64,000 bases of DNA from Streptomyces sp. NBC_00459 (GTDB lineage: Bacteria > Actinomycetota > Actinomycetes > Streptomycetales > Streptomycetaceae). The translations under genes and the position numbers were made by a program. The notes beneath the pieces were generated by a model, which did no database searches, had not been told where the DNA came from, and saw only the letters and a list, made by a program, of their open reading frames with translations. The DNA lies in NCBI RefSeq assembly GCF_036013955.1, contig NZ_CP107903.1:8184001-8248000 (forward strand), written 5' to 3'. Positions 40,780-48,995 of the stretch are shown here, in pieces (position 1 is the stretch's first letter; every line of letters starts with the position of its first letter).

Positions 40780-42153
40780 TCAGGCCGACACGGCCTCGCG
40801 CTTCGCCACGTTCTCGGCGCCGCGCTCGCCGAGTCGCTCCGTCGGCACCCGGTGTGTCTCGCGTGCCGTGATCGCGGCCAGCACCGGCGGGATGCACAGG
40901 GCCGCCGTGAACAAGGCGACGGCGAACCAGTCGTCCCCGTTCGGACCGGCGATCTCCGCGGCGAAGGTCACCGCGAAACCGGCGACGGCGAAGCCGATCT
41001 GCGTGCCGATCGCCATGCCCGACAGGCGTACCCGGGTCGTGAACATCTCGCCGTAGAAGGAGGGCCAGGTGCCGTTCGCGGCGCTGTAGACCACACCGAA
41101 GGTGACGATGCCGAGGACGAGGATCAGCGGGTACGAGCCCGTGGAGATCGCCCACAGATAGACGAACATCATGACCCCGCTGCCTGCGGCGCCGGCCAGG
41201 AACACCGGGCGGCGGCCGATGCGGTCGGACAGCGTGGCCCAGAGCGGAATCGCGGCCAGCGCGACCAGGTTGGCGAGCGCCGCCACCCACAGCATCGACG
41301 AGCGGTTCATGCCGACCGAGTCGCTGGTCGCGTATGCCAGCGCCCAGACCGTGAAGATCGTGGAGACGGAGGCGACCAGTGCGCCCGCGACCACCCGCAG
41401 TACGTCCGCCCAGTGCTCGCGCAGCAGGATCAGCAGCGGCAGCTTCACGACACCCTCGGAGGCGGCCTGCTCGGCGAAGGCCGGGGTCTCCTCCAGCTTG
41501 CGGCGGATGACGTAGCCGACGACGGCGACCGCGATGCTCAGCCAGAACGGGATGCGCCAGCCCCAGGACAGGAGTTGGTCCTCGGGCATCGCGGCGATCG
41601 GGATGAAGACCAGTGTGGCGAGGAGCTGGCCGCCCTGGGTGCCGCTCAGGGTGAAACTGGTGAAGAAGCCGCGCCGGTCCGGCGGGGCGTGTTCGAGCGT
41701 CATCGAGTTGGCGCTCGCCTGCTCACCGGCGGCCGAGATGCCCTGGAGGACACGGCAGAGCACGAGCAGGACCGGGGCGAGGGTGCCGACCTGGTCGCGG
41801 GTGGGCAGACAGCCGATGAGGAACGTCGACAGGCCCATCAGGATCAGCGTGAAGACCATGATCTTCTTGCGGCCCAGCCGGTCGCCGAAGTGGCCCAGGA
41901 AGAGCGCGCCGACCGGGCGGGCGGCGTACGCGACACCGAACGTGCCCAGCGACAGCAGGGTCGCGGTGGCCGGGTCGGACTCGTCGAAGAAGACCTTGGG
42001 GAAGATCAGGGCGGCGGCGCTGCCGTAGATGAAGAAGTCGTAGTACTCCAGGGCGCTGCCGATCCAGGCGGCCGTGGCGGCCTTCTTCGGCTGGCCCCCG
42101 GGTGGAGCGCCCAGGGGTGCTGCGGGGTCGTGGGGTGCGACGGAATCCGCCAC
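40780..42153 (-). CDS. MHS-family MFS transporter, probable shikimate/quinate importer
   Basis: This 457-aa protein is a metabolite:H+ symporter: AWIGSALEYYDFFIYGSAAA in helix 1, RPVGALFLGHFGDRLGRKK (motif A) and SWGWRIPFWLSIAVAVVGY are family hallmarks. ShiA (shikimate) and KgtP (2-oxoglutarate) belong here. The neighbouring dehydrogenase and dehydratase genes make shikimate, quinate or dehydroshikimate the likely substrate. The GTG start has AAGGAG upstream. A TTGACA-N17-CAACAT promoter-like pair lies on the minus strand at 42338-42310. Confidence 0.85.
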   Translation of the reverse strand: MADSVAPHDPAAPLGAPPGGQPKKAATAAWIGSALEYYDFFIYGSAAALIFPKVFFDESDPATATLLSLGTFGVAYAARPVGALFLGHFGDRLGRKKIMVFTLILMGLSTFLIGCLPTRDQVGTLAPVLLVLCRVLQGISAAGEQASANSMTLEHAPPDRRGFFTSFTLSGTQGGQLLATLVFIPIAAMPEDQLLSWGWRIPFWLSIAVAVVGYVIRRKLEETPAFAEQAASEGVVKLPLLILLREHWADVLRVVAGALVASVSTIFTVWALAYATSDSVGMNRSSMLWVAALANLVALAAIPLWATLSDRIGRRPVFLAGAAGSGVMMFVYLWAISTGSYPLILVLGIVTFGVVYSAANGTWPSFYGEMFTTRVRLSGMAIGTQIGFAVAGFAVTFAAEIAGPNGDDWFAVALFTAALCIPPVLAAITARETHRVPTERLGERGAENVAKREAVSA

Positions 42154-42309
42154 GGCGTGCTCCTTCGAGGGAACTCCAACATACGTGGAGTGAGCGGAGG
42201 GGAAGGGAAGTGAGGAGGAAGCGCCGGATCCCTGGGGTGACGGGACGGCTCTGCCGGGAGCTACCCGGTTTAATTAACCCACTGGATAGTTAGTAGCGGT
42301 TGGCTACGG

Positions 42310-42338
42310 ATGTTGCGCCCACGTTTCCCGGGTGTCAA
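42310..42338 (-). promoter_or_regulatory. Candidate promoter of the MHS transporter gene
   Basis: On the minus strand TTGACA (42338-42333), a 17-bp spacer and CAACAT (42315-42310) form a sigma-70-type promoter. It leaves a leader of about 150 bases containing an AT-rich TTAATTAA core near 42270 that may be regulatory. Confidence 0.4.
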
Positions 42339-42388
42339 GAGGTCGCGGCGGAGGATCTTCCCCCTTGCCGACCCGCGCAGTGCCCTCG

Positions 42389-43051
42389 TCAGGCCGTGCG
42401 GTCCGCCGTCAGATAGGCGATGACCATGTCGCCGAGCATCGCCCGGTAGTGCTCCCGCTGGTCCGGGGCCGTCAGGTCGCGGCCGAACAGCGCGCCGAAG
42501 GTGTGCCGGTTGGCCACCCGGAAGAAGCAGAAGGAGCTGATCATGGCGTGCAGGTCCACGGCGTCCACGTCGGCCGTGAACAGGCCCGACTTGCGGCCCG
42601 ACTCCAGGATCCGGTGGATCACCTCCAGCGCGGGCGAACCGATCCTCCCGAGCTGCTCGGAGGCGGCGATGTGCTCGGCCTCGTGGATGTTCTCGATGCT
42701 CACCAGACGGATGAAGTCGGGGTGTGCCTCATGGTGGTCGAAGGTGAGCTCCGCGAGGCGCCGGATGGCCGCCACCGGGTCCAGATGCTCGACGTCGAGG
42801 TCCTGTTCGGCCTGCCGGATCACGGAGTACGCCCGCTCCAGGACGGCCGTGAACAGCTGTTCCTTGCCGCCGAAGTAGTAGTAGATCATCCGCTTGGTGG
42901 TGCGGGTGAGGGCGGCGATCTCGTCCACCCGGGCCCCCGCCAGGCCGGCCCGGGCGAACTCCTTGGTGGCCACGTCGAGGATCTCGGCCCTGGTCCGGGC
43001 GGCGTCGCGGATGCGCCCGCCTGTGCGTGCCGGTTCTTCGACGCTGGTCAT
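42389..43051 (-). CDS. TetR-family regulator of the shikimate/quinate genes
   Basis: A 220-aa TetR protein with helix-turn-helix GARVDEIAALTRTTKRMIYY and YFGGKEQLFTAVLERAY, and a C-terminal domain like the RutR/TetR_C_ group (DFIRLVSIENIHEAEHIA). It lies between the MHS transporter and the dehydrogenase genes, divergent from the latter, so it probably controls both. AAGGAACCCG precedes the ATG. The effector is plausibly a shikimate-pathway acid. Confidence 0.85.
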   Translation of the reverse strand: MTSVEEPARTGGRIRDAARTRAEILDVATKEFARAGLAGARVDEIAALTRTTKRMIYYYFGGKEQLFTAVLERAYSVIRQAEQDLDVEHLDPVAAIRRLAELTFDHHEAHPDFIRLVSIENIHEAEHIAASEQLGRIGSPALEVIHRILESGRKSGLFTADVDAVDLHAMISSFCFFRVANRHTFGALFGRDLTAPDQREHYRAMLGDMVIAYLTADRTA

Positions 43052-43158
43052 CGGGTTCCTTCGGGCGAGGGGCCAGTCCCGTGATTCTAGAAGCAGGCCC
43101 GCGAGCATTCCCGAAGCACTCCGGGGGGCTTCCCCGGTGAGCGGTGATGCTGATATAG

Positions 43159-43182
43159 CTAACGTACTAGTTCGTACATTAG
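43159..43182. promoter_or_regulatory. TetR operator candidate in the aroE-like promoter
   Basis: CTAACGTAC (43159-43167) and GTACATTAG (43174-43182) form a 9-6-9 inverted repeat with one mismatch in an AT-rich divergent promoter region. It overlaps the probable -10 TACATT. Confidence 0.6.
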
Positions 43183-43210
43183 TGAGCCGCAGTCGCACAG
43201 GAGGTCCGTC

Positions 43211-44095
43211 GTGGCCAAGGACTCGTTTCTCGTAGGGCTCGTCGGCTCCGGCATCGGCCCGTCGCTGAGCCCCGCACTGCACGAGCGGGAGGCCGACCGG
43301 CAGGGACTGCGCTATCTGTACCGGCTCATCGACATCGACTCCCTGGGCGTCGAGGCGCACGCGGTGGGCGATCTCGTACGCGCCGCCCGTGACCTCGGAT
43401 TCGACGGGCTGAACATCACGCACCCGTGCAAGCAGCTCGTCATCGAACACCTCGACGGCCTCGATCCGCAGGCCGAGGCGCTCGGCGCCGTCAACACGGT
43501 GGTCTTCGAGGACGGCCGCGCGATCGGCCACAACACCGATGTGACCGGCTTCGCCGCGTCCTTCGCGCGCGGTCTGCCCGACGCCCCGCTGGAAAGGGTC
43601 GTGCAGCTCGGAGCCGGGGGCGCGGGCGCGGCCGTCGCCCACGCCACGCTCACCCTCGGCGCCGGTCGGGTCACTGTCGTCGACGCGCTGCCCGACCGGG
43701 CCGCCGACCTCGCCGCGTCCCTCAACCGGCACTTCGGCACCGGCCGGGCCACCGCCGCGACCCCCGACCGGCTGGCGGCGCTGATCGGCCGGGCCGGCGG
43801 CGCCGACGGCCTGGTGCACGCGACGCCCACCGGTATGGCCGCCCACCCCGGCCTGCCCTTCCCGGCCGAACTGCTGCATCCCGGCCTCTGGGTCGCCGAG
43901 GTGGTCTACCGCCCGCTGGAGACCGAGCTGCTGCGCACGGCCCGTGCGACGGGCTGCGCCACGCTCGACGGCGGCGGCATGGCCGTCTTCCAGGCGGCGG
44001 ACGCCTTCCGTCTCTTCACCGGCCGGGAGCCCGACACCGCGCGCATGCTGGCCGACATCGCCGAGCTCGCGGGCGCGCTCCCGGCACCGAAGTAG
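43211..44095 (+). CDS. Shikimate/quinate dehydrogenase (AroE-like, catabolic paralogue)
   Basis: The 294-aa protein has the substrate motif GIGPSLSPALHEREADRQGL, the catalytic lysine in LNITHPCKQLVIEHLDGLDP, LGAVNTVVFEDGRAIGHNTD and a Rossmann loop VQLGAGGAGAAVAHATL. These define the shikimate dehydrogenase family. Linkage to a dehydroshikimate dehydratase and transporter argues for a catabolic quinate or shikimate dehydrogenase rather than the biosynthetic enzyme. The ribosome binding site AGGAGGTCC before the GTG is excellent. Confidence 0.88.
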   Translation: MAKDSFLVGLVGSGIGPSLSPALHEREADRQGLRYLYRLIDIDSLGVEAHAVGDLVRAARDLGFDGLNITHPCKQLVIEHLDGLDPQAEALGAVNTVVFEDGRAIGHNTDVTGFAASFARGLPDAPLERVVQLGAGGAGAAVAHATLTLGAGRVTVVDALPDRAADLAASLNRHFGTGRATAATPDRLAALIGRAGGADGLVHATPTGMAAHPGLPFPAELLHPGLWVAEVVYRPLETELLRTARATGCATLDGGGMAVFQAADAFRLFTGREPDTARMLADIAELAGALPAPK

Positions 44096-44122
44096 AAGTA
44101 ACGAGAAGGCAGAGGTACCGAC

Positions 44123-45925
44123 GTGCGTACGTCCATCGCCACCGTGTCGCTCAGCGGCTCCCTGACCGAGAAGCTCACGGCCGCCTCCCGGGCCGGTTTC
44201 GACGGGGTCGAGATCTTCGAGAACGACCTGCTCGCCAGCCCTCTCACCCCCGAGGAGATCCGCGCCCGCTGCGCCGACCTCGGACTCACCATCGACCTCT
44301 ACCAGCCGATGCGTGACATCGAGGCAGTGCCCGAGGACGAGTTCGCCCGCAACCTGCGCCGCGCCCGGCACAAGTTCGAGCTGATGCGGCGGCTCGGCAC
44401 CGACACCGTCCTCGTCTGCTCCAGCGTCTCCCCGCTCGCCCTCGACGACGACGCGCTGGCCGCCGCCCAACTGGGCCGACTGGCCGACCTGGCACAGGAC
44501 TTCGGGGTCCGCGTCGCCTACGAGGCGCTCGCGTGGGGGCGGCACGTCAGCACGTACGACCACGCCTGGAGCATCGTCGAGGCGGCCGGCCACCCCGCGC
44601 TCGGCACCTGTCTCGACAGCTTCCACATCCTCTCCAGGGGGTCCGATCCCAAGGGCATCGAGGACATCCCCGGTGAGAGGATCTTCTTCCTCCAGCTGGC
44701 CGACGCCCCGCTGCTCGCCATGGACGTGCTCCAGTGGAGCCGCCACTACCGCTGCTTCCCCGGGCAGGGCGGCTTCGACATCGCGGGGCTTCTCCAGCAC
44801 GTCGTCCGGGCCGGATACGACGGTCCGCTCTCCCTCGAAGTCTTCAACGACGTGTTCCGGCAGGCCGAGGCCGGACCGACCGCCGTCGACGCCCGGCGCT
44901 CCCTCCTCGTCCTCCAGGAGAGCATCGGCCTGGCCCCGCTGCCCGAACCCGTCGTCCCCACCGGTATCGCCTTCGCCGAACTCGTCACCCCCGACGCCGA
45001 ACCGGTCGCGGCGGTACTCGGCGCGCTCGGCCTCGCCCGTACGGCACGCCACCGCAGCAAGCCCGTCGACCTCTGGGAGCGCGGCACGGCCCGCGTTCTC
45101 GTCAACACCGGGCCGGCCGCACGCCGTGACGGCACCGGACTCGCCGCCGTGGGCCTGGAGTCACCGGACCCGGAAGGCGCCGCCCGCCGGGCCGAGGCCC
45201 TCCTGGCGCCGCTCCTGCCCCGCCGCCGCGCCCCGGAGGACGCCCCGCTCGACGCGGTGGCCGCCCCCGACGGCACGGAACTCTTCTTCTGCGCCACGGA
45301 CCGCCCCGAACTCCCCAACTGGCGAACCGACTTCGAGGCCATCGAATACGCCGAGACCGCCGGGGGCGCCGAGGGCCGCGTCGACCGCGTCGACCACCTG
45401 GCCCTCACCCAGCCCTGGCACCACTTCGACGAGGCGGCCCTCTTCCACAGCAGTGTGCTCGGCCTGAACGGCCAGGAGAGTGTCGACGTCGCCGACCCGT
45501 ACGGACTCTTCCGCAGCCGGGCCGTCACCAACTCCGCCGGCAGCGTGCGCATCGCGCTGGCCGTCGGTCCCGCGCCCACCGAGGACGAGACCCGCGCCCA
45601 GCACATCGCCTTCGCCACCGACGACGTGGTCGCCGCCGCCCGGCGCATCCGAGCGGCCGGCGGCAGCCTGCTGCCGATGCCCGCGAACCACTACGACGAC
45701 CTCGCGGCCCGGTACGAGTTCACCGAGGGCGAGTTGGCGACCTACCGCGAACTCGGCATCCTCTACGACCGTGACGCACAGGGCGAGTTCAGGCACTGCT
45801 ACACGCGGACCGTGGGCCGCGTCTTCTTCGAACTCGTCCAGCGCGACGGCGGCTACCAGGGCTACGGCGCCCACAACGCACCGGTACGGCTCGCCGCCCA
45901 GCACGCACAACGCCCCCTTCGTTGA
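44123..45925 (+). CDS. qsuB: 3-dehydroshikimate dehydratase, two-domain QsuB type
   Basis: This 600-aa protein joins an N-terminal sugar-isomerase-like TIM barrel (about residues 1-285; FDGVEIFENDL, YEALAWGRHVSTYDHAW, GTCLDSFHIL, LSLEVFNDVFR with metal-binding Glu, Asp, His and Glu) to a C-terminal VOC/HPPD-like domain (about 290-590; VDHLALTQPWHHFDEAALF, CYTRTVGRVFFELVQRDGG). This is the QsuB architecture converting 3-dehydroshikimate to protocatechuate. It follows the dehydrogenase gene by 27 bp. Ring-cleavage genes for protocatechuate are not in the window. Confidence 0.88.
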   Translation: MRTSIATVSLSGSLTEKLTAASRAGFDGVEIFENDLLASPLTPEEIRARCADLGLTIDLYQPMRDIEAVPEDEFARNLRRARHKFELMRRLGTDTVLVCSSVSPLALDDDALAAAQLGRLADLAQDFGVRVAYEALAWGRHVSTYDHAWSIVEAAGHPALGTCLDSFHILSRGSDPKGIEDIPGERIFFLQLADAPLLAMDVLQWSRHYRCFPGQGGFDIAGLLQHVVRAGYDGPLSLEVFNDVFRQAEAGPTAVDARRSLLVLQESIGLAPLPEPVVPTGIAFAELVTPDAEPVAAVLGALGLARTARHRSKPVDLWERGTARVLVNTGPAARRDGTGLAAVGLESPDPEGAARRAEALLAPLLPRRRAPEDAPLDAVAAPDGTELFFCATDRPELPNWRTDFEAIEYAETAGGAEGRVDRVDHLALTQPWHHFDEAALFHSSVLGLNGQESVDVADPYGLFRSRAVTNSAGSVRIALAVGPAPTEDETRAQHIAFATDDVVAAARRIRAAGGSLLPMPANHYDDLAARYEFTEGELATYRELGILYDRDAQGEFRHCYTRTVGRVFFELVQRDGGYQGYGAHNAPVRLAAQHAQRPLR

Positions 45926-45947
45926 GGCCAGTCGCTGCTGGCCCGGG

Positions 45948-47408
45948 TCACTGCCGGGTGACGCTCCTGCTCACTCCGGCGATCACGGTCGTGGCCAGGA
46001 TCCAGCCGGTCAGGATGAGGGCGTACGACAGGAACTGGTACCCGCCCGTGGGTGCGAAGGCCCCCTCCTGACCGAAGGAGATCACCGGCAGGAGCAGATC
46101 GAGGGTGTAGAAGACCGGGTTGAAATGCGGTGCCTCGTCGGGCTTGAGCGGGAGTGGGTGGTGCAGGGCGTACGCGATCGAACCGGCCGCCAGCAGTGAC
46201 AGCAGCCAGACGGCGGCGCGCAGCGGACGGAAGCCGTAGCCGACGGTGGTGTCCTGGAGGTGGCCCCACACCCGGCCGAGCCAGGGCAGGGTCGCCCGGT
46301 GCCGGCGCTGCTTGGCGAGCTGGACCCGGCGGGCCGCGCCCTCGTCGCCGACATGCCGGTAGGCGGCGGCCAACTGCTCGTAGGCGTACGGGACATAGCC
46401 GTCGCCGTCGCGTTCCAGCAGGGGCAGACGGCGTTCGGCGGGCTCGTGCGGGGTGAGGGCCGTGTAGGTGAGGTTGTTGAAGAGCACCTTGCCCGGGGTG
46501 ACCTCCGGCTCGAAGCCCAGTACGTCGATGCGGGAGCGGCGAAGATGGAGGGTGCCGTCGAGCGGCTCGCTGCGGAACAGCCACAACTCGCCGATGACAC
46601 AACTGCTGGCCCGCAGTGCCATACCGCCGGGGTTGGACAGCCGCGACCAGTTGAGGTCGAGCCGCCCCGGGACACGGGCGCCGCGCAGGTCGATCCCTCC
46701 CTCCGCGCGCAGGCGTCGCGCCCGTATGTCGGCCTGCACCTCAAGTGACTGCGCGCGCAGGGCGTGGCCGCCGGGATTGCTCAGCTCGGCACCCTCCAGA
46801 TTGACCGATCCGCCCACCTTGGCACCGTCGAGGAGCACCTCGCCCCGCACGCGCAGTCCCGGCGCCGCGAAGCCGTCGCCGAGCGCCGCCTGATGGAGCT
46901 GGAGCACCGGCACGGACGGGTCGGAGGTGGTGAGTTCGGCGTCGTCCAGGAAGAGCGCGCCCGCCACCTCCGCGCCGGCCAGCCGTACCGGCCCCCGCAC
47001 CCGGCAGCGGGTCATGCGCAGCGGGCCGTCGATCCGTGTGCTCGCGAGGTTGACCGAGGGGAGTACCGAGCCGCGCAGATTCAGCTGGCGCAGCCGGGTG
47101 CCGTAGAGGTCGGGCGACTCGTCGAAGTGGCAGTACCGCAGATGGAGCGGGTGGTCCACCACCGCGTACATCAGGTTCAGGTGACCCGTGATGCGGGCGC
47201 CCGAGAGTCTGAGTCTGGGGATCTCGCCGTCCTGCGGCGTGCTGAGCAGCAGGGCCCGAAGCACTGAGGCGCGGATGGTCCGCTCCGGCCCCCAGTCGGC
47301 GCCGTCGGCCGCGTTCTCGGCCGCCGCCTCGCGGAAGTCCACGGGTTCACCCTTGGGGAAGGCCCGCCACACCAGCGCCTCGGCCGTCGTCAGCTCGTTG
47401 ATCTCCAT
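45948..47408 (-). CDS. Beta-helix (pentapeptide-like) membrane protein, unknown function
   Basis: The 486-aa protein consists of repeated short strands of the type LRLSGARITGHLNLM, VRLAGAEVAGALFLDDAEL, VLLDGAKVGGSVNLEGAEL and IDLRGARVPGRLDLNWSRL (about residues 60-300), which suggest a right-handed beta-helix, followed by a basic linker and two to three C-terminal membrane helices (AAVWLLSLLAAGSIAYAL, ALILTGWILATTVIAGV). Similar Streptomyces proteins are often labelled membrane-associated oxidoreductase, but I see no cofactor site. The ATG at 47408 was preferred over 47438. Confidence 0.65.
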   Translation of the reverse strand: MEINELTTAEALVWRAFPKGEPVDFREAAAENAADGADWGPERTIRASVLRALLLSTPQDGEIPRLRLSGARITGHLNLMYAVVDHPLHLRYCHFDESPDLYGTRLRQLNLRGSVLPSVNLASTRIDGPLRMTRCRVRGPVRLAGAEVAGALFLDDAELTTSDPSVPVLQLHQAALGDGFAAPGLRVRGEVLLDGAKVGGSVNLEGAELSNPGGHALRAQSLEVQADIRARRLRAEGGIDLRGARVPGRLDLNWSRLSNPGGMALRASSCVIGELWLFRSEPLDGTLHLRRSRIDVLGFEPEVTPGKVLFNNLTYTALTPHEPAERRLPLLERDGDGYVPYAYEQLAAAYRHVGDEGAARRVQLAKQRRHRATLPWLGRVWGHLQDTTVGYGFRPLRAAVWLLSLLAAGSIAYALHHPLPLKPDEAPHFNPVFYTLDLLLPVISFGQEGAFAPTGGYQFLSYALILTGWILATTVIAGVSRSVTRQ

Positions 47409-47509
47409 CGGGGCGACTCTGACGCGCCCCGGACACACATGTCAATCGGGTCCGGGAACAATCCCCCGGACCCGATCGTCACTTCAGTTGCCCCACGCCA
47501 ACCGGCGGT

Positions 47510-48109
47510 TCAACTCGCGGCCTGCCACCGGGAGTTCCACTCCGCGATCACCGGGCGGTCGTGCTCCGTGGAGAGTCTGCTGACCGTGCCCGTGGCGAGC
47601 TGGAACAGTCGTCCGTCGGCGGGCGGCAGCCCGAGGTAACGGGCCGTCAGTACGCGCAGGAAGTGCCCGTGGGCCACCAGAATCACGTCACCCTCTTCGA
47701 GTGCGTCCTCGATGTGGGCCAGGGCGCGGTCCGCGCGGCGGCCCACCTCCTCGGGCGACTCACCCGGGTGTCCGTCCGGCCCGGGCGCCACCCCGTCCGT
47801 GAACAGGAACCAGTCGGGCCGTGTGCGCTGGATCTCGGCGGTCGTCACACCCTCGTACCCGCCGTACTCCCATTCGCGCAGGTCCGGATCGGTCGACGCG
47901 CCGGACAGGCCCGCGAGTTCGGCCGTGCGGACCGCACGGATGAGGGGGCTGGTCACTACTCGGGCGAAGGTCCGTCCGGCGAGGAGCGGAGCGAGGGACT
48001 TGGCCTGCTCCTCACCGTGCGGGGTGAGGGGCAGGTCGGTCCAGCTGGTGTGCTGGCCCGACGCGCTCCACTCCGTCTCGCCGTGGCGGACCAGAAGAAG
48101 GTCACCCAC
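47510..48109 (-). CDS. Histidine phosphatase family protein
   Basis: A 199-aa phosphoglycerate-mutase-like phosphatase: LLLVRHGETEWSASGQHTSW (catalytic RHG with phosphohistidine), VTSPLIRAVRTAEL, acid residue in REWEYGGYEG and the second histidine in VILVAHGHFLRVLTARYLGL. It lies 6 bp after gnd with AAGGAG overlapping the gnd stop, so it is the last gene of the pentose phosphate operon. A sugar-phosphate substrate is likely but unproven. Confidence 0.88.
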   Translation of the reverse strand: MGDLLLVRHGETEWSASGQHTSWTDLPLTPHGEEQAKSLAPLLAGRTFARVVTSPLIRAVRTAELAGLSGASTDPDLREWEYGGYEGVTTAEIQRTRPDWFLFTDGVAPGPDGHPGESPEEVGRRADRALAHIEDALEEGDVILVAHGHFLRVLTARYLGLPPADGRLFQLATGTVSRLSTEHDRPVIAEWNSRWQAAS

Positions 48110-48115
48110 GGCTTC

Positions 48116-48994
48116 CTACTCCTTGGACTCGACGGCGTGACCGCCGAACTGGTTGCGCAGCGCCGCGATCATCTTCATCTGCGGGGAGTCGTCCTGCCGG
48201 GACGCGAACCGCGCGAAGAGGGACGCGGTGATCGCGGGCAGCGGCACGGAGTTGTCGACGGCCGCCTCGACCGTCCACCGGCCCTCGCCGGAGTCCTGCG
48301 CGAAACCGCGCAGCCGCTCCAGGTGCTCGTCCTCGTCGAGGGCGTTGACGGCCAGGTCGAGGAGCCAGGAGCGGATGACCGTCCCGTCCTGCCAGGAGCG
48401 GAAGACCTCGCGCACGTCGGTGACGGAGTCGACCTTCTCCAGCAGCTCCCAGCCCTCGGCATACGCCTGCATCATCGCGTACTCGATGCCGTTGTGGACC
48501 ATCTTCGAGAAGTGCCCGGCGCCCACCTTGCCCGCGTGGACATAGCCGTACGGGCCCTCGGGCTTGAGCGCTTCGAAGATCGGGTGGAGCCGCTCGACGT
48601 GCTCCTTGTCGCCGCCGACCATCAGGGCGTAGCCGTTCTGGAGGCCCCACACACCGCCGGAGACACCGGCGTCGACGAAGCCGATGCCCTTGGTGCCCAG
48701 CTCCTCGGCGTGCTTCTCGTCGTCCGTCCAGCGGGAGTTGCCGCCGTCGACGACCGTGTCACCGGACTCCAGGAGCCCGCCGAGTTCGTCGACGACGGAC
48801 TGGGTGGCGGCACCGGCCGGGACCATCACCCAGACCACGCGCGGCGCTTCGAGCTTCTCGACCAGCTCGGCGAGGCTGCTCACGTCGGAGACCTCGGGGT
48901 TGCGGTCGTAGCCGATGACGGTGTGGCCGGCACGGCGGATGCGCTCGCGCATGTTGCCGCCCATCTTGCCGAGACCGATCAGACCAATCTGCAT
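48116..48994 (-). CDS. gnd: 6-phosphogluconate dehydrogenase, decarboxylating (short type)
   Basis: The 292-aa enzyme has the Rossmann start MQIGLIGLGKMGGNMRERIR, the substrate motif GIGFVDAGVSGGVWGLQNGY and catalytic lysine in VGAGHFSKMVHNGIEYAMM. It belongs to the short GntZ/YqeC-like class of about 300 aa, often NAD-linked, rather than the 470-aa NADP class. It yields ribulose 5-phosphate. It starts 1 bp after the pgi stop and is part of the operon. Confidence 0.92.
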   Translation of the reverse strand: MQIGLIGLGKMGGNMRERIRRAGHTVIGYDRNPEVSDVSSLAELVEKLEAPRVVWVMVPAGAATQSVVDELGGLLESGDTVVDGGNSRWTDDEKHAEELGTKGIGFVDAGVSGGVWGLQNGYALMVGGDKEHVERLHPIFEALKPEGPYGYVHAGKVGAGHFSKMVHNGIEYAMMQAYAEGWELLEKVDSVTDVREVFRSWQDGTVIRSWLLDLAVNALDEDEHLERLRGFAQDSGEGRWTVEAAVDNSVPLPAITASLFARFASRQDDSPQMKMIAALRNQFGGHAVESKE

Positions 48995-48995
48995 G

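Noticed and set aside
42389..45052. Extension of the minus-strand TetR frame far upstream through the aroE-like and qsuB genes
   Set aside because: The TetR domain starts at the ATG at 43051 with a good ribosome binding site; the upstream part is the antisense of recognised genes.
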